Below, in pieces: positions 53,400-62,127 of a stretch of DNA of 64,000 nucleotides (its first letter is position 1; each line of letters begins with the position of its first letter). The DNA lies in assembly GCA_002747175.1 (NCBI GenBank), contig PDTK01000030.1, positions 28,164-92,163 on the forward strand, given 5' to 3'. Position numbers and translations under genes: made by a program. The DNA comes from Deltaproteobacteria bacterium (GTDB taxonomy: Bacteria > Desulfobacterota > Desulfobacteria > Desulfobacterales > Desulfosarcinaceae). The notes under the pieces are model-generated. The model saw only the letters and a program-made list of their open reading frames with translations, made no database searches and was not told the origin of the DNA.

Positions 53400-54185
53400 A
53401 TGTCAAATCTCATCAATTCCGTAAAACGCGCGTTGGACCTGCTGCTTTACATCAGCCGCGAGGACAATCCGGTGGGTGTCTCCGAGATCAGCAAAGCCAT
53501 GGGCATGCATAAAAGCACGGTGTTTCGCACCCTGGCCACGCTGCAGAGCAAACAATTCGTGATGCAGAATTCAAAAACCGGCAAGTATTCCCTGGGCATC
53601 ACCCTTGCTTCCATAGCGAGAAAAATCGAACCATACGATGTATTCAGGCATCATACCCAAGAGCTGGGGAAAAAAATCAAAGAAACGATCAACATCTCGG
53701 TTCTGGAACATGCGCCCAATGGAACCTATCGCAGCACCATCGTGGTCAAGGAAGAGAACAACCAGAATGCATTGACCGTCAATCCAAAAATCGGCTCGAG
53801 CATAGACTGCTATTGCTCGGCTGTGGGAAAGTGTTTGCTCGCTTTTTCCCGTGACGTTTCGGTGCCCTCCCTGAAAAAGTACCGATTCATCCCTTATACC
53901 CAAAACACGATCACAGATTCCGCCGAACTGGTTGAGGAACTATCCCGCGTACGTGCCGCCGGCTACGCCGTGGACGACGAGGAACAGGAGATCGGCCTGA
54001 CCTGCGTAGCGGTGCCGATACTCGCCAGCGATAAATGGGCCGTGGCAGCCATGAGCTTTTCCGGACCGACCGTCCGCATCCGGCGCCACGGCGTCGAGGT
54101 GCTGGCCCGGCACCTCAAGGACACGGCCGCGGCGATTACTGCATCAATGTATGGAGAACCGTCACATGCAAGACTTCAGGATTAA
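53400..54185 (+). CDS. IclR family transcriptional regulator
   Basis: The 261-residue protein has the N-terminal winged helix (VKRALDLLLYISREDNPVGV, then EISKAMGMHKSTVFRTLATL; about 5-60) and the C-terminal GAF-like effector domain (75-250; SIDCYCSAVGKCLLAFS, GYAVDDEEQEIGLTCVAVPI). IclR proteins usually repress or activate an adjacent catabolic operon and respond to a pathway intermediate. It is divergent from the aminotransferase-VOR-Ptb operon and separated by 268 bp with facing promoters and a palindrome, so it is the likely local regulator. Confidence 0.95.
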   Translation: MSNLINSVKRALDLLLYISREDNPVGVSEISKAMGMHKSTVFRTLATLQSKQFVMQNSKTGKYSLGITLASIARKIEPYDVFRHHTQELGKKIKETINISVLEHAPNGTYRSTIVVKEENNQNALTVNPKIGSSIDCYCSAVGKCLLAFSRDVSVPSLKKYRFIPYTQNTITDSAELVEELSRVRAAGYAVDDEEQEIGLTCVAVPILASDKWAVAAMSFSGPTVRIRRHGVEVLARHLKDTAAAITASMYGEPSHARLQD

Positions 54186-54189
54186 GGAT

Positions 54190-55680
54190 TCAACCTCCCG
54201 CCATGGAACTCCGACGGCTCTCCTGAGCGGCCTCATCTGGATGAATCCGCCAGGTATACAGCGGAGAAAGAAGATAAAGGATCATGTAAGCCAGGCAGAT
54301 TTGCCCGAAGATGGGGGTAAACATGCTCACCGTCAGCAGGAGCAGGTTGGCCCGTCCGAACCAGGGGTGGCGGCTCATCGAGCGTCCCAGGTGAATGTAG
54401 CGGATGGGGTAAATGTTCATGACAATACCGGCAAACACCATGGTTCCCGCTGAAAACAGCCCCCAGAAAACAATCCCCTGCGAAAACAGGGCCAGGGCCT
54501 GGTCGAAAATTACCAGCGGAGACATGACCAGCATGGCCGCCGCCGGGGTGGGCAGCCCTTTGAAAAACCCCGGAATCGGGGTCTTGTCCAGGGTGAAATA
54601 TACCAGCCGGCCCATGCCCGTGGCGGCATAAAAAATGGCGATCCAGCCGATGGGCAGGTGGGTGAAACGCCCTTCACCGAACTGACTTAATGTAATATAA
54701 AAGATCCAGGCCGGGACAATACAAAAACTGATGGCGTCGGCCAGATCATCCATGATGCTGCCCATGCTGATCGTCTTTTTCTCAGACTCCTCCGGCAGAG
54801 GCTCGGTGAGGCCCAGGCGACGGGCCAGCGCACCGTCCAGCTTATCGAAGGTGGCGGCCCCGATAAGCATCAAGTAGGATTCGCGCATGCGTCCCTGGAA
54901 AGCAAAAAACACGGCTATCAACCCCATCAGTGCATTCATCATCGTCAGGGCGTTGGGAAAAACGGACAGGATCTTGCGCCGCAACACCTGATCGCCAAAA
55001 CACAATTCGTTCAGGCATGCGGTTCCGTATTTGCGGCAATACCCGGCAATAGACCCAAGGTTGATCGTGAAAAACAGGATTTCCACGAAGAACAGGACCT
55101 GCAAGGAAACGTTGCCAAGATAGGAGTAGCGAAAGTAGATCCACGAGTCCGGTCCTTCGGGGATATAGAACGCGTAGGTGTACAGCAAGGCGCTGACCGG
55201 CGCGGCCACGATGGTGCGCATGCGGTTGTATTCGCTACTCTCGGGTTCCACTCCCTGTCGAATGGCAAACCCACGCATGAACGATGCAAAGCTGTCCCGA
55301 ACCAGCACGGTCACACACAAGACCAAAACCAGAATCGCATGCAGCAATTGACCACGGGTCGGATCGGTCTGGGCAACGATCAGCCGCCACATCATGCCGG
55401 CACTGATCACCGGAAAAATAATTGAGTAGACCAGTTTGTCCATAAGCCGGTCTGCCAGAGGGGCCAGGGGGGCATCCGGACGGAATCGGGCTGAAAACCA
55501 GCCGTCTACCAAATCGATTATCATGGAAAGAACCAGAAAAGAGACCCCCACCGTGTACACCACCGGACTGCGGCCCCACATGACGGCTACGGCACAAACC
55601 ATGCCACCAAAAACCAGTGCCGGGCGACTATAGACGAAAATGGCGGCCAGCCTCGCTGACATCGAAACGTTGGTTGTCAT
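54190..55680 (-). CDS. Tandem CDP-alcohol phosphatidyltransferase membrane protein
   Basis: Two copies of the CDP-alcohol phosphatidyltransferase motif occur in one protein. The first, DLVDGWFSARF followed by PLADRLMDK, lies in the N-terminal half. The second, DKLDGALARRLG then GSIMDDLADAISF, resembles phosphatidylserine synthase. Each half has about six membrane helices. These enzymes swap CMP of a CDP-alcohol for an alcohol or sugar phosphate. In the first copy the usual Gly before the third Asp is replaced, so one half may be degenerate. The start is uncertain: I use the ATG at 55680; in-frame ATGs at 55731, 55749 and 55890 exist, none with a good Shine-Dalgarno. Confidence 0.8.
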   Translation of the reverse strand: MTTNVSMSARLAAIFVYSRPALVFGGMVCAVAVMWGRSPVVYTVGVSFLVLSMIIDLVDGWFSARFRPDAPLAPLADRLMDKLVYSIIFPVISAGMMWRLIVAQTDPTRGQLLHAILVLVLCVTVLVRDSFASFMRGFAIRQGVEPESSEYNRMRTIVAAPVSALLYTYAFYIPEGPDSWIYFRYSYLGNVSLQVLFFVEILFFTINLGSIAGYCRKYGTACLNELCFGDQVLRRKILSVFPNALTMMNALMGLIAVFFAFQGRMRESYLMLIGAATFDKLDGALARRLGLTEPLPEESEKKTISMGSIMDDLADAISFCIVPAWIFYITLSQFGEGRFTHLPIGWIAIFYAATGMGRLVYFTLDKTPIPGFFKGLPTPAAAMLVMSPLVIFDQALALFSQGIVFWGLFSAGTMVFAGIVMNIYPIRYIHLGRSMSRHPWFGRANLLLLTVSMFTPIFGQICLAYMILYLLSPLYTWRIHPDEAAQESRRSSMAGG

Positions 55681-55889
55681 GGAAACATGCCTGTTGGCTG
55701 GGTTCGTTTTGATTAACAATTCTTGCATCATCGAATCGGGCGGCATCATAAATGGATTGAACAGGTGAGTCAAGGCACCCGCCGGAATATAACAGATGTG
55801 ACGCTTGCAAGCAGGTTGAATCGCAAAATATTGGGCATCCTTGTCATTGGGTTGGATAGTGCCTTTTCGCAAAAAGGGGGAGATCGCCA

Positions 55890-56579
55890 TTGAACAATCC
55901 CATCACCATCATCGCCGATGATCGCGAACGTCCGGGGAAAGTGATTGATGCACTGAAGGCCATGCCCGAAGTGGCGTTGAGCATTCGCCGACTGTCCGCA
56001 GGTGACTACCAGATCAATGATACCCTGCTGGTTGAACGCAAAACCATTGTCGATTTTGCGACATCGATCGTCGATGGGCGACTGTTCAAACAAATGACCC
56101 GGCTGGCCGATGCACCCCTAAAATGCGTAATCGTGCTGGAAGGCAACGGCCAGGATATGAAACGCATCGGTGTCCGGCGAGAGGCGATGCAGGGCGCCCT
56201 GATCACCGTTGGTCTGATTATGGGAATCCCCGTCCTGCGGTCCATGCAAGCGGAAGAGACGGCCCGTCTCCTGGTATACGCAGCCCGCCAAATGGATCTG
56301 GTAACGGCAAATGGCGTTCACCGGCCGGGATACCGGCCCAAAACCAAACGCAAGCGTCAGCTGTTTATACTCCAGGGACTGCCAGGAGTGGGGCCCAAAA
56401 GGGCCGCAGACCTGCTTGATCACTTCGGCAGCATCCAGAAGGTACTCGATGCCAGTCCGACCGAGCTGGCTTTCGTCCAGGGAATCGGCCCCAATACGGC
56501 CGCAGGCATCAAGGATGCCATCGCCGAATCGCTTGCCTCCTATGGCGTGGATGAGAACTTACCGGACCAGATTCTATAA
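55890..56579 (+). CDS. XPF/ERCC4-type nuclease with C-terminal helix-hairpin-helix
   Basis: The 229-residue protein has the ERCC4 catalytic pattern: D10-D11-R-E-R, G38-D39-Y, then E49-R50-K51 and D55 (VERKTIVDF). A double helix-hairpin-helix follows at 155-210 (LQGLPGVGPKRAADLLDHFG, FVQGIGPNTAAGIKD). This is the minimal architecture of archaeal XPF and eukaryotic MUS81/XPF nucleases, which cut branched or flap DNA. It starts with TTG behind AAGGGGGAG. No helicase domain or partner is near. The first codons overlap the extreme upstream reading of the divergent phosphatidyltransferase gene. Confidence 0.87.
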   Translation: MNNPITIIADDRERPGKVIDALKAMPEVALSIRRLSAGDYQINDTLLVERKTIVDFATSIVDGRLFKQMTRLADAPLKCVIVLEGNGQDMKRIGVRREAMQGALITVGLIMGIPVLRSMQAEETARLLVYAARQMDLVTANGVHRPGYRPKTKRKRQLFILQGLPGVGPKRAADLLDHFGSIQKVLDASPTELAFVQGIGPNTAAGIKDAIAESLASYGVDENLPDQIL

Positions 56580-56607
56580 GGTTAAGCCCGGATGTCTTTT
56601 AAGTATC

Positions 56608-56690
56608 TAAGGTGGGAAACCCGCATCCCATGTACCCCATCCCATTTTCTTGTTTTTTTTGACAGAAACTGAGGGCTAAGGCACTAAAGG
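56608..56690. repeat. Family C repeat, copy C4
   Basis: GGTGGGAAACCCGCATCCCA, CCCATTTTCTTGTTTTTTTT, GACAGAAACTGAGG and TAAGGCACTAAAG, nearly identical to C3. The rest of the gap to 56974 has only ORFs without support, and a GCGATCTCCACATTCGGCG...GTTCGACGTTC stretch like the 20661 segment. Confidence 0.8.
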
Positions 56691-56974
56691 CCAATCGCTT
56701 ATTTTGGGAGGTAGCAACAAATGACCTTTGATTCCTCAGGTCAAACGATGGAGCGAAGCGATCTCCACATTCGGCGTTGGGCCTTCGATTTTCAATGTTC
56801 GACGTTCTCAAGCATTCTGCTTGGTTACATGTCTCACCGGATCGGTCCAAACCGCTTCGGGTCGTTCGGGCTGCGCCCGAGGTTTAATTTGCTGCAATTA
56901 TATAGCAGGCGCCAGGCCATCGACTACGGATAATATTGACGGTGATGCGGATCCAATGATAAGTGGTGTAAGAT

Positions 56975-57514
56975 ATGAACTGTAAGCAAGCATTGTTCAG
57001 ATCCAAGGTAAAACGCACCATCGGGTTGGTGGTCGGTATTCCGGCGGCCCTGTCTCTTGCGGTATCTTTGCTGAAGTTCCTCTATTTTCGCATCGACAAC
57101 GACTCACAGATCGGTTCGATGCTGGCGACTCCCGCCAAGTGGTTCGTACACTGGATCTATTCGCACACGCCGTTTTTGAGCTTTCTCTGGGAGCACGCGC
57201 CGATTCCCAACCATATCCGTATCGACACTGAGGAGAACCTTTATTTCGTACTCATCTATGCGGCCTTCTTTATCGCCCTGGCGTTCAAGGCTGCCGGCAA
57301 CAAACTCGCCGAACGATACGAAAAGATGCGTGAATTGGTGGATCAGGAGATGATCACCGCCTCCCATGCCAAGATGGCCAGATCCATTCAGGAGCTGGAG
57401 AACACGGTGGAGATCCCGGATGCCAGCATTTTCAGCCAAAAGGGGCCGCTTTACATCGCGCCCCTGGTCGTTGCCGTGGCGGGGGTGGGAATACTGAAGC
57501 TGTCGGGCTTCTGA
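56975..57514 (+). CDS. YniB-like inner membrane protein
   Basis: The 179-residue protein matches the layout of E. coli YniB (about 178 residues): a hydrophobic N-terminal segment (15-36), a motif with TPFLSFLWEHAPIPN, a second membrane segment (LYFVLIYAAFFIALAFKAAG), an amphipathic helix (YEKMRELVDQEMI) and a C-terminal membrane segment (PLYIAPLVVAVAGVGILKL). The family has no known function. It stands alone; the start codon is not preceded by a strong Shine-Dalgarno. Confidence 0.7.
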   Translation: MNCKQALFRSKVKRTIGLVVGIPAALSLAVSLLKFLYFRIDNDSQIGSMLATPAKWFVHWIYSHTPFLSFLWEHAPIPNHIRIDTEENLYFVLIYAAFFIALAFKAAGNKLAERYEKMRELVDQEMITASHAKMARSIQELENTVEIPDASIFSQKGPLYIAPLVVAVAGVGILKLSGF

Positions 57515-57626
57515 ACCCCATCCTTGCATAAAAAAAGTTGAACGTGACCGGGTGTGGTGGGCAAAGCCTCGTCCATCTTGATATCCCTAGATATCGCCAA
57601 CCGTTACCGGCCGCGGTACAATTTTT

Positions 57627-57947
57627 TCATCGATTGATAACAACCTTGATTTTTTCCAGGGTAACAATTCCGTGTTGGATCATATCCTCCAAATCGGGCA
57701 AGAAGGCTGCAATTCGATCCGCTTCGTCAATGACCTCGATTACCACAGGCAGGTCTTGTGACAGGGTCAGAATTTTTGAGGTGTGAATCCGGTTCTTTTT
57801 CCCATAACCCATTAAGCCGCGAACCGCAGTTGCACCGGCGAGCCCTCGTTCTCGGGCTTTTTCAACAAGCGCTTCATGGAGTGGGCGATGTCCGTATTTG
57901 TGGTCCTCGCCAACGATAATCCGCAGGACTTCCATTTTCTCAGGCAT
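57627..57947 (-). CDS. DUF190 (UPF0166) PII-like protein
   Basis: The 106-residue protein starts MPEKMEVLRIIVGEDHKYG and has the family core ARERGLAGATAVRGLMGYG and VVIEVIDEADRIAAFLPDLE. DUF190 proteins share the ferredoxin-like fold of PII signal proteins; many lie next to CrcB fluoride channels, but none is seen here. AAGGAGG precedes the ATG at 57947. It lies 53 bp downstream of the alpha/beta hydrolase gene on the same strand. Confidence 0.9.
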   Translation of the reverse strand: MPEKMEVLRIIVGEDHKYGHRPLHEALVEKARERGLAGATAVRGLMGYGKKNRIHTSKILTLSQDLPVVIEVIDEADRIAAFLPDLEDMIQHGIVTLEKIKVVINR

Positions 57948-58000
57948 GGCCAACCTCCTTTTGGTGTACTCATTCCTTTTGTTGTCTTTGCCACAACCTG

Positions 58001-58795
58001 CTACCATTGAACGATGCGTGACAAGGCCGCCATATAGCGGTCGAACCCGCGCATAAAAATGTCGTTGTGATTGGCGCCGGGTATCTTCACCAAAAGTTTG
58101 TCCTGTGCACTGCTTGTGTCGAAGAGGGCCTGACCATCGGAAAAGGGGATGATATGATCGAACTCTGCATGGATGATGGTCGTCGGTCCGGCAAATTTGC
58201 CAATTTTATCGACATTGGTAAATCCGAGGGATTCATCGAAACCGATCCGATCCGGATCCACACCCAGCAGCCGTAAGAGCGGCCCCGCCCAGGCGAATCC
58301 GCTTTCGATTACCAACCCGTCAATCTGCTCAGCATATGTGGAAGCCAGTTCCAATGCCGACGCGCTGCCCAGCGATCGTCCCATCACGACCAGCTTCCCC
58401 GAATAGCCATTTTCTACGCGCCACTGCCGGATGAAATCGTAAATTCGATGGCAGTCGGCCATCATGGCAGACACCGTCGGGCGTCCCTGGGAACACCCAT
58501 ACCCCCGGTAATCCACGGCCATTAGATTAAGGCCCAACTGGTTGAAGGACGGGGCGATGTTATCGTAATCGGCGACGATCTCACCGTTACCGTGAAAAAA
58601 GAGAATTGATGGCCCGTCCGGGTGGGTCATATAAAAGCGGGCTCCAACGCCGATACCTGCGTCCACCGGTATCAGCAGTTCCTGAAAGCGGTCGCCGCCG
58701 TCCATGGGGCCGACACTGGTACGCGGATGAAACAGATGCACCAGAACCTCGGGTCGGTCCAATGCTAAGTAATCGGGAGTAGATGAAACGGGCAT
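58001..58795 (-). CDS. Alpha/beta hydrolase
   Basis: The 264-residue protein has the hydrolase order: the oxyanion segment ILFFHGNGEIVADY, MAVDYRGYGCSQG, nucleophile elbow GRSLGSASA (Ser in GxSxG-like G-R-S-L-G), an Asp in HAEFDHIIPFSDG and a His in PGANHND. The family includes esterases and BEM46-like hydrolases; the substrate is unknown. GGAGGTGCCT before the ATG at 58795 marks the start, not the ATG at 58807. No signal peptide. Confidence 0.88.
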   Translation of the reverse strand: MPVSSTPDYLALDRPEVLVHLFHPRTSVGPMDGGDRFQELLIPVDAGIGVGARFYMTHPDGPSILFFHGNGEIVADYDNIAPSFNQLGLNLMAVDYRGYGCSQGRPTVSAMMADCHRIYDFIRQWRVENGYSGKLVVMGRSLGSASALELASTYAEQIDGLVIESGFAWAGPLLRLLGVDPDRIGFDESLGFTNVDKIGKFAGPTTIIHAEFDHIIPFSDGQALFDTSSAQDKLLVKIPGANHNDIFMRGFDRYMAALSRIVQW

Positions 58796-58814
58796 AGGCA
58801 CCTCCATGGGGATA

Positions 58815-58940
58815 CCCCCCGGCGTTGCAAAAACCGGAGGGAGTCAGAGCAAGACGCCGGGAGTGAAGCCGCAGTACTTCACTACGATCCCTTGGCAACG
58901 CGGAATCTGGCTTCCTCCGGCTTTCCCGTCAGGGTGAAAA
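58815..58940. repeat. Family A repeat, copy A6
   Basis: CCCCCGGCGTTGCAAAAACC, GGAGGGAGTCAGAGC, GCCGGGAGTGAAGCCGCAG, CTACGATCCCTTGGCAACG, TCTGGCTTCCTCCGGC. It lies between the divergent hydrolase and metallophosphoesterase genes. Confidence 0.88.
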
Positions 58941-59082
58941 TTACATTACCCAATATCATCTATCCCCAATCCCCCGTCAAGAGGCGTTTACATTCCCAAT
59001 TGAAAAGGATAAGACGCCTGTATCGAAAATTGTAGATCCCGGTTCAAAGTTACCCAATTGACATGCCGGATAGGTGACGTCC

Positions 59083-59682
59083 ATGAAAATCCTTGCCATT
59101 TCCGATATTGTCACACCTGAACTCTCCGGCCGGTTTGACACCGAGCCGTTTGCCGATATCGACCTCATCGTCAGTTGTGGAGATCTTCCTCCCGAATATC
59201 TGTCCTCCATCCGGGACCGGCTGGATGTACCGCTCATATACGTGCGCGGCAATCACGACATCCGTTATCGCACCGCACCGCCAAAAGGTTGCCTGGACCT
59301 TCACAGGCGCCGGATATCTGTCAACGGTTTTAAATTCATGGGGCTGGAAGGTTCCCGGTGGTACAACGGTGGTCTGATCCAGTATCGGGAGATCCAGATG
59401 CGCCGGATGGTATGGGGAATGCTACCAGGGTTATGGTTCAACGGCGGTGTGGACGTGATCATTACCCATGCCCCACCCCGGCATGTCAATGATGCCGAAG
59501 ATCCTTGTCACCGCGGATTCAAAAGCTATGTGCCGTTGATCAAACGCTTTTCACCCCATTTTTTTCTCCACGGCCATATACACACCCACTTCACCCATCC
59601 CGATCAGCGGGTCTCACGACTGGGTGACACGCGGGTGGTCAACTGCTTCGCCTTTCATGTGCTGGAGATGGACCATGCCTAA
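59083..59682 (+). CDS. Calcineurin-like metallophosphoesterase
   Basis: The 199-residue protein has the metallophosphoesterase residues in a shortened form: the first segment ILAISDIV (Asp), LIVSCGDLPPEYL (GD), YVRGNHDIRY (GNHD), then VIITHAPPRH and FFLHGHIHTHF (His pairs). The usual D-x-H at the start is D-I-V here, so one metal ligand differs. The ATG at 59083 has AGGTGA upstream. It overlaps the next gene by 8 bases, so the two are coupled; perhaps it dephosphorylates a product or partner of that protein. Confidence 0.87.
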   Translation: MKILAISDIVTPELSGRFDTEPFADIDLIVSCGDLPPEYLSSIRDRLDVPLIYVRGNHDIRYRTAPPKGCLDLHRRRISVNGFKFMGLEGSRWYNGGLIQYREIQMRRMVWGMLPGLWFNGGVDVIITHAPPRHVNDAEDPCHRGFKSYVPLIKRFSPHFFLHGHIHTHFTHPDQRVSRLGDTRVVNCFAFHVLEMDHA

Positions 59683-60748
59683 ACTGAAAAAATTGTTTGA
59701 GTCGATCTGGCCCGATAAGCAAGCCAGTGAGGCCAAGTGCTTCCGTGAGAATCAAGAGAGCGAGGGTGCCTTTGATCATATCGATCGGGGCATCTGTACC
59801 GTACCTCTGACGCAAATCGTCGGCAGTGTGGGCCGTTACCAGGACTTCGACAGCCAGTTCAAACTCAAAGGCCATGTGCCGCCGGACCGTCTACTCGGCA
59901 TCAAAAAGGCCATGCGTGAGGGGAAATCCTTGCCGCCTGTAAAACTATACAAAATCAAGGACGAGTACTATGTCCTGGACGGCAATCACCGCATCTCGGC
60001 AGCCAAAGAATTCGGCCACCTGGATATCATGGCCAACATCGTTGAGTTCATACCTTCATCGAACACCCTGGAAAACATCATTTATCGCGAAAAAAGCGAG
60101 TTTATAGAACAGACCGGACTGGCCGGTCCCGCAGATATCACCGAAGTGGGGCAATACCATTACCTGTTGGAACAGGTGGAATCACACCGGATTTTTCTGG
60201 CCGGGTCGGAAAAACCGGGGGTGACCCTGCAACAGGCCGCCGAAGACTGGTATGCAACCATTTACCGGCCCCTGGTCGGCATCATCAAAAAAGGCTGCTT
60301 ACTGGCTTCCTTTCCCACACGTACCATGGATGATCTGTACGCCTATATATCTTTCAATCAATGGGAGAAAGGGCGGCGTCGAAGATACGGTATCGGCATC
60401 GACAATCTTATCTCCAAAGACATGGAAGCATTCAGGTGGAAAATGGCCAATAAGAAAAAAGAAGAATACCCGGAGATGCTGCGCAGCATTACGGCTTTTA
60501 TCATGATGAATGTGGAAGCCAAACGGGAATTGAAAATCGTGAACCGGTTGTTCGCCCTTCCCGAAGTCAGGGAGATCCACTCGGTGCACGGCAGTATCGA
60601 CATACTGGTCAAGATTGAATTGATCCGGGATCTGCTCTCGTCGGACGCGGAAGTGATCGGACAGTTCGTTCACGAAAAGGTCCGTCAGATGGACGGTGTT
60701 GTCTCCACTCAAACGTTGATACCGGACAATTCCAAAATCAAAGAATGA
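59675..60748 (+). CDS. ParB/sulfiredoxin-like domain fused to an AsnC/Lrp-like (RAM) ligand domain
   Basis: The 357-residue protein joins two domains that I have not seen paired. Residues 40-125 contain a ParB N-terminal-like nuclease/CTPase-superfamily segment: IVGSVGRYQDFDSQFKLKG, LPPVKLYKIKDEYYVLDGNH and RISAAKEFGH. Residues 275-350 resemble the AsnC ligand-binding/dimer domain (FIMMNVEAKRELKIVNRLFA, VREIHSVHGSIDILVKIEL). The middle 150 residues are helical. The ParB-like half lacks an obvious DNA-binding HTH. It is coupled to a metallophosphoesterase gene (8-base overlap). Confidence 0.72.
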   Translation: MPKLKKLFESIWPDKQASEAKCFRENQESEGAFDHIDRGICTVPLTQIVGSVGRYQDFDSQFKLKGHVPPDRLLGIKKAMREGKSLPPVKLYKIKDEYYVLDGNHRISAAKEFGHLDIMANIVEFIPSSNTLENIIYREKSEFIEQTGLAGPADITEVGQYHYLLEQVESHRIFLAGSEKPGVTLQQAAEDWYATIYRPLVGIIKKGCLLASFPTRTMDDLYAYISFNQWEKGRRRRYGIGIDNLISKDMEAFRWKMANKKKEEYPEMLRSITAFIMMNVEAKRELKIVNRLFALPEVREIHSVHGSIDILVKIELIRDLLSSDAEVIGQFVHEKVRQMDGVVSTQTLIPDNSKIKE

Positions 60749-60788
60749 CGGTTTCGTCTATGAAAAATGATTTGTAATTTCCAAGTCA

Positions 60789-61865
60789 TCATGTTAGGGG
60801 CGCGACCCTCTGGCGGATTTTTCCCGATTCCACGGCCTCCATGAAATCATCGGCCAGCATTTTGCCCGCGTCGGCTACTTTTTGCCAGCAGGCAAAGCGC
60901 CCTTTGTCGTCTCCGGCGTAGGTGTAAAAGTCACTGCGGTCGGTGATTTTCCCGTTGGGAAGGCGGGATACGAAATCGTCGGAAGGGGCGACGATCAGCA
61001 CGTCAGCCATGTTCTCTGCCGATGCCCGGCGCCAGGCAAGGGCTTTATCGAACCAGCCGGGAATGACACGCTGGGAGAAATGCGGGTAAAGAACGACACC
61101 CGACCCCTTCAAGCCGAAGGGCACATCCAGGTGATAATCAACGGCGCCCCCATCGCGGTAAATGCCCGGAGCAGCATGGGGTATGTCGGATACGCCTGCC
61201 ATAACGTAGGGGATCGATCCAGAGGCCAGCAGAGCCTGCTTCAGGTTGCCCGGGGTGAGGTCGGCACGGGCGCCAAAAGTGCCTTCGGTGTATGCAAATG
61301 GCGGTCGGTTGCGCGAGTCCCCGAAAAGGGTTTGTTGGAAGAACAGCTTGAGCAAAGAGCGATTCAGCAGGTTGGCCGCCACCGCAGTACCCAAACCGAG
61401 AGCCAGGACCAGGCGTTGATCGAATCCCAGCAGATGCCGGCTGCGCACGGCCACCAGGTTCAGCCGGTGGGACGGATGACTCAAAACCTCACGCGGTCCC
61501 GAAGAACCCAGGGTCTGGTCAATGATGGCCAAGCTTTTTTCGGATACTTCCGCAGGGGTGGGTTCGTGTGCATAAGATTGGTGGATATAGGCATCTTCCA
61601 TGCGGTCGATGGCCGCCGCCGGATCGGCGCAGGAATCAGCGGCAAAGCGCCAACTGCCGATGGAAGAACCCAATAAAAAAAGCGGCTGCGAGCGTTCCCG
61701 TAACCAATGGCCAAAAAGCAGCCGATCCAGATGCCCCAGCACCAGCCATTTTGGACCGCCGGCGGCCCCGGCCACCACCTGCACATCGTCTGCATCCAAA
61801 CCCTTGGCCCGAATCCGGTCCAGGGCACGCCTGCCGGCCAGAAAAACCGATCTTTGGTCACTCAC
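60789..61865 (-). CDS. Patatin-like phospholipase family protein
   Basis: The 358-residue protein has the patatin elements: oxyanion loop GAAGGPKW (33-40), nucleophile elbow LLGSSIGSWR (GxSxG) and the catalytic Asp in YRDGGAVDYH. Members are acyl hydrolases with a Ser-Asp dyad acting on membrane lipids. The GTG start overlaps the end of the upstream small gene, so it ends a three-gene minus-strand unit (Dabb protein, small protein, patatin). Confidence 0.87.
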   Translation of the reverse strand: MSDQRSVFLAGRRALDRIRAKGLDADDVQVVAGAAGGPKWLVLGHLDRLLFGHWLRERSQPLFLLGSSIGSWRFAADSCADPAAAIDRMEDAYIHQSYAHEPTPAEVSEKSLAIIDQTLGSSGPREVLSHPSHRLNLVAVRSRHLLGFDQRLVLALGLGTAVAANLLNRSLLKLFFQQTLFGDSRNRPPFAYTEGTFGARADLTPGNLKQALLASGSIPYVMAGVSDIPHAAPGIYRDGGAVDYHLDVPFGLKGSGVVLYPHFSQRVIPGWFDKALAWRRASAENMADVLIVAPSDDFVSRLPNGKITDRSDFYTYAGDDKGRFACWQKVADAGKMLADDFMEAVESGKIRQRVAPLT

Positions 61866-62127
61866 TTTTTTCTTCCCCGGAGACTATACGGATACGATGA
61901 GTGTCATGCAATGTCTGCCAGAGTCGTTTCATGATGGCCTGCCCGCTCTTTGGATCGTTGCCCGCCTCCTTTGTGAGGTACACATCGAAGGCGTACTGCA
62001 GATAGGGCAGGCTTTTCTCGTTCATATTGGCGATCAGCGCCTTCTCTTTCAAGCTCATGGAGGCCAGGATATCCGCCACGATTTGATCAATCTGTCTGAG
62101 TTGTCGGGGGGCATCCACGGTGATCAT
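61858..62127 (-). CDS. Hypothetical protein (89 aa)
   Basis: Starts at an ATG sharing its A with the Dabb stop and ends 8 bases inside the patatin gene. The product is helical (IDQIVADILASMSLKEKALI, NEKSLPYLQYAFDVYLTKEA) with no Cys or membrane segment. The tight overlaps argue that it is a real cistron. No family is recognised. Confidence 0.65.
   Translation of the reverse strand: MITVDAPRQLRQIDQIVADILASMSLKEKALIANMNEKSLPYLQYAFDVYLTKEAGNDPKSGQAIMKRLWQTLHDTHRIRIVSGEEKSE

Noticed and set aside
56721..56933. 70-codon plus-strand ORF upstream of the YniB-like gene
   Set aside because: Overlaps intergenic repeat-like sequence and lacks a coding pattern.
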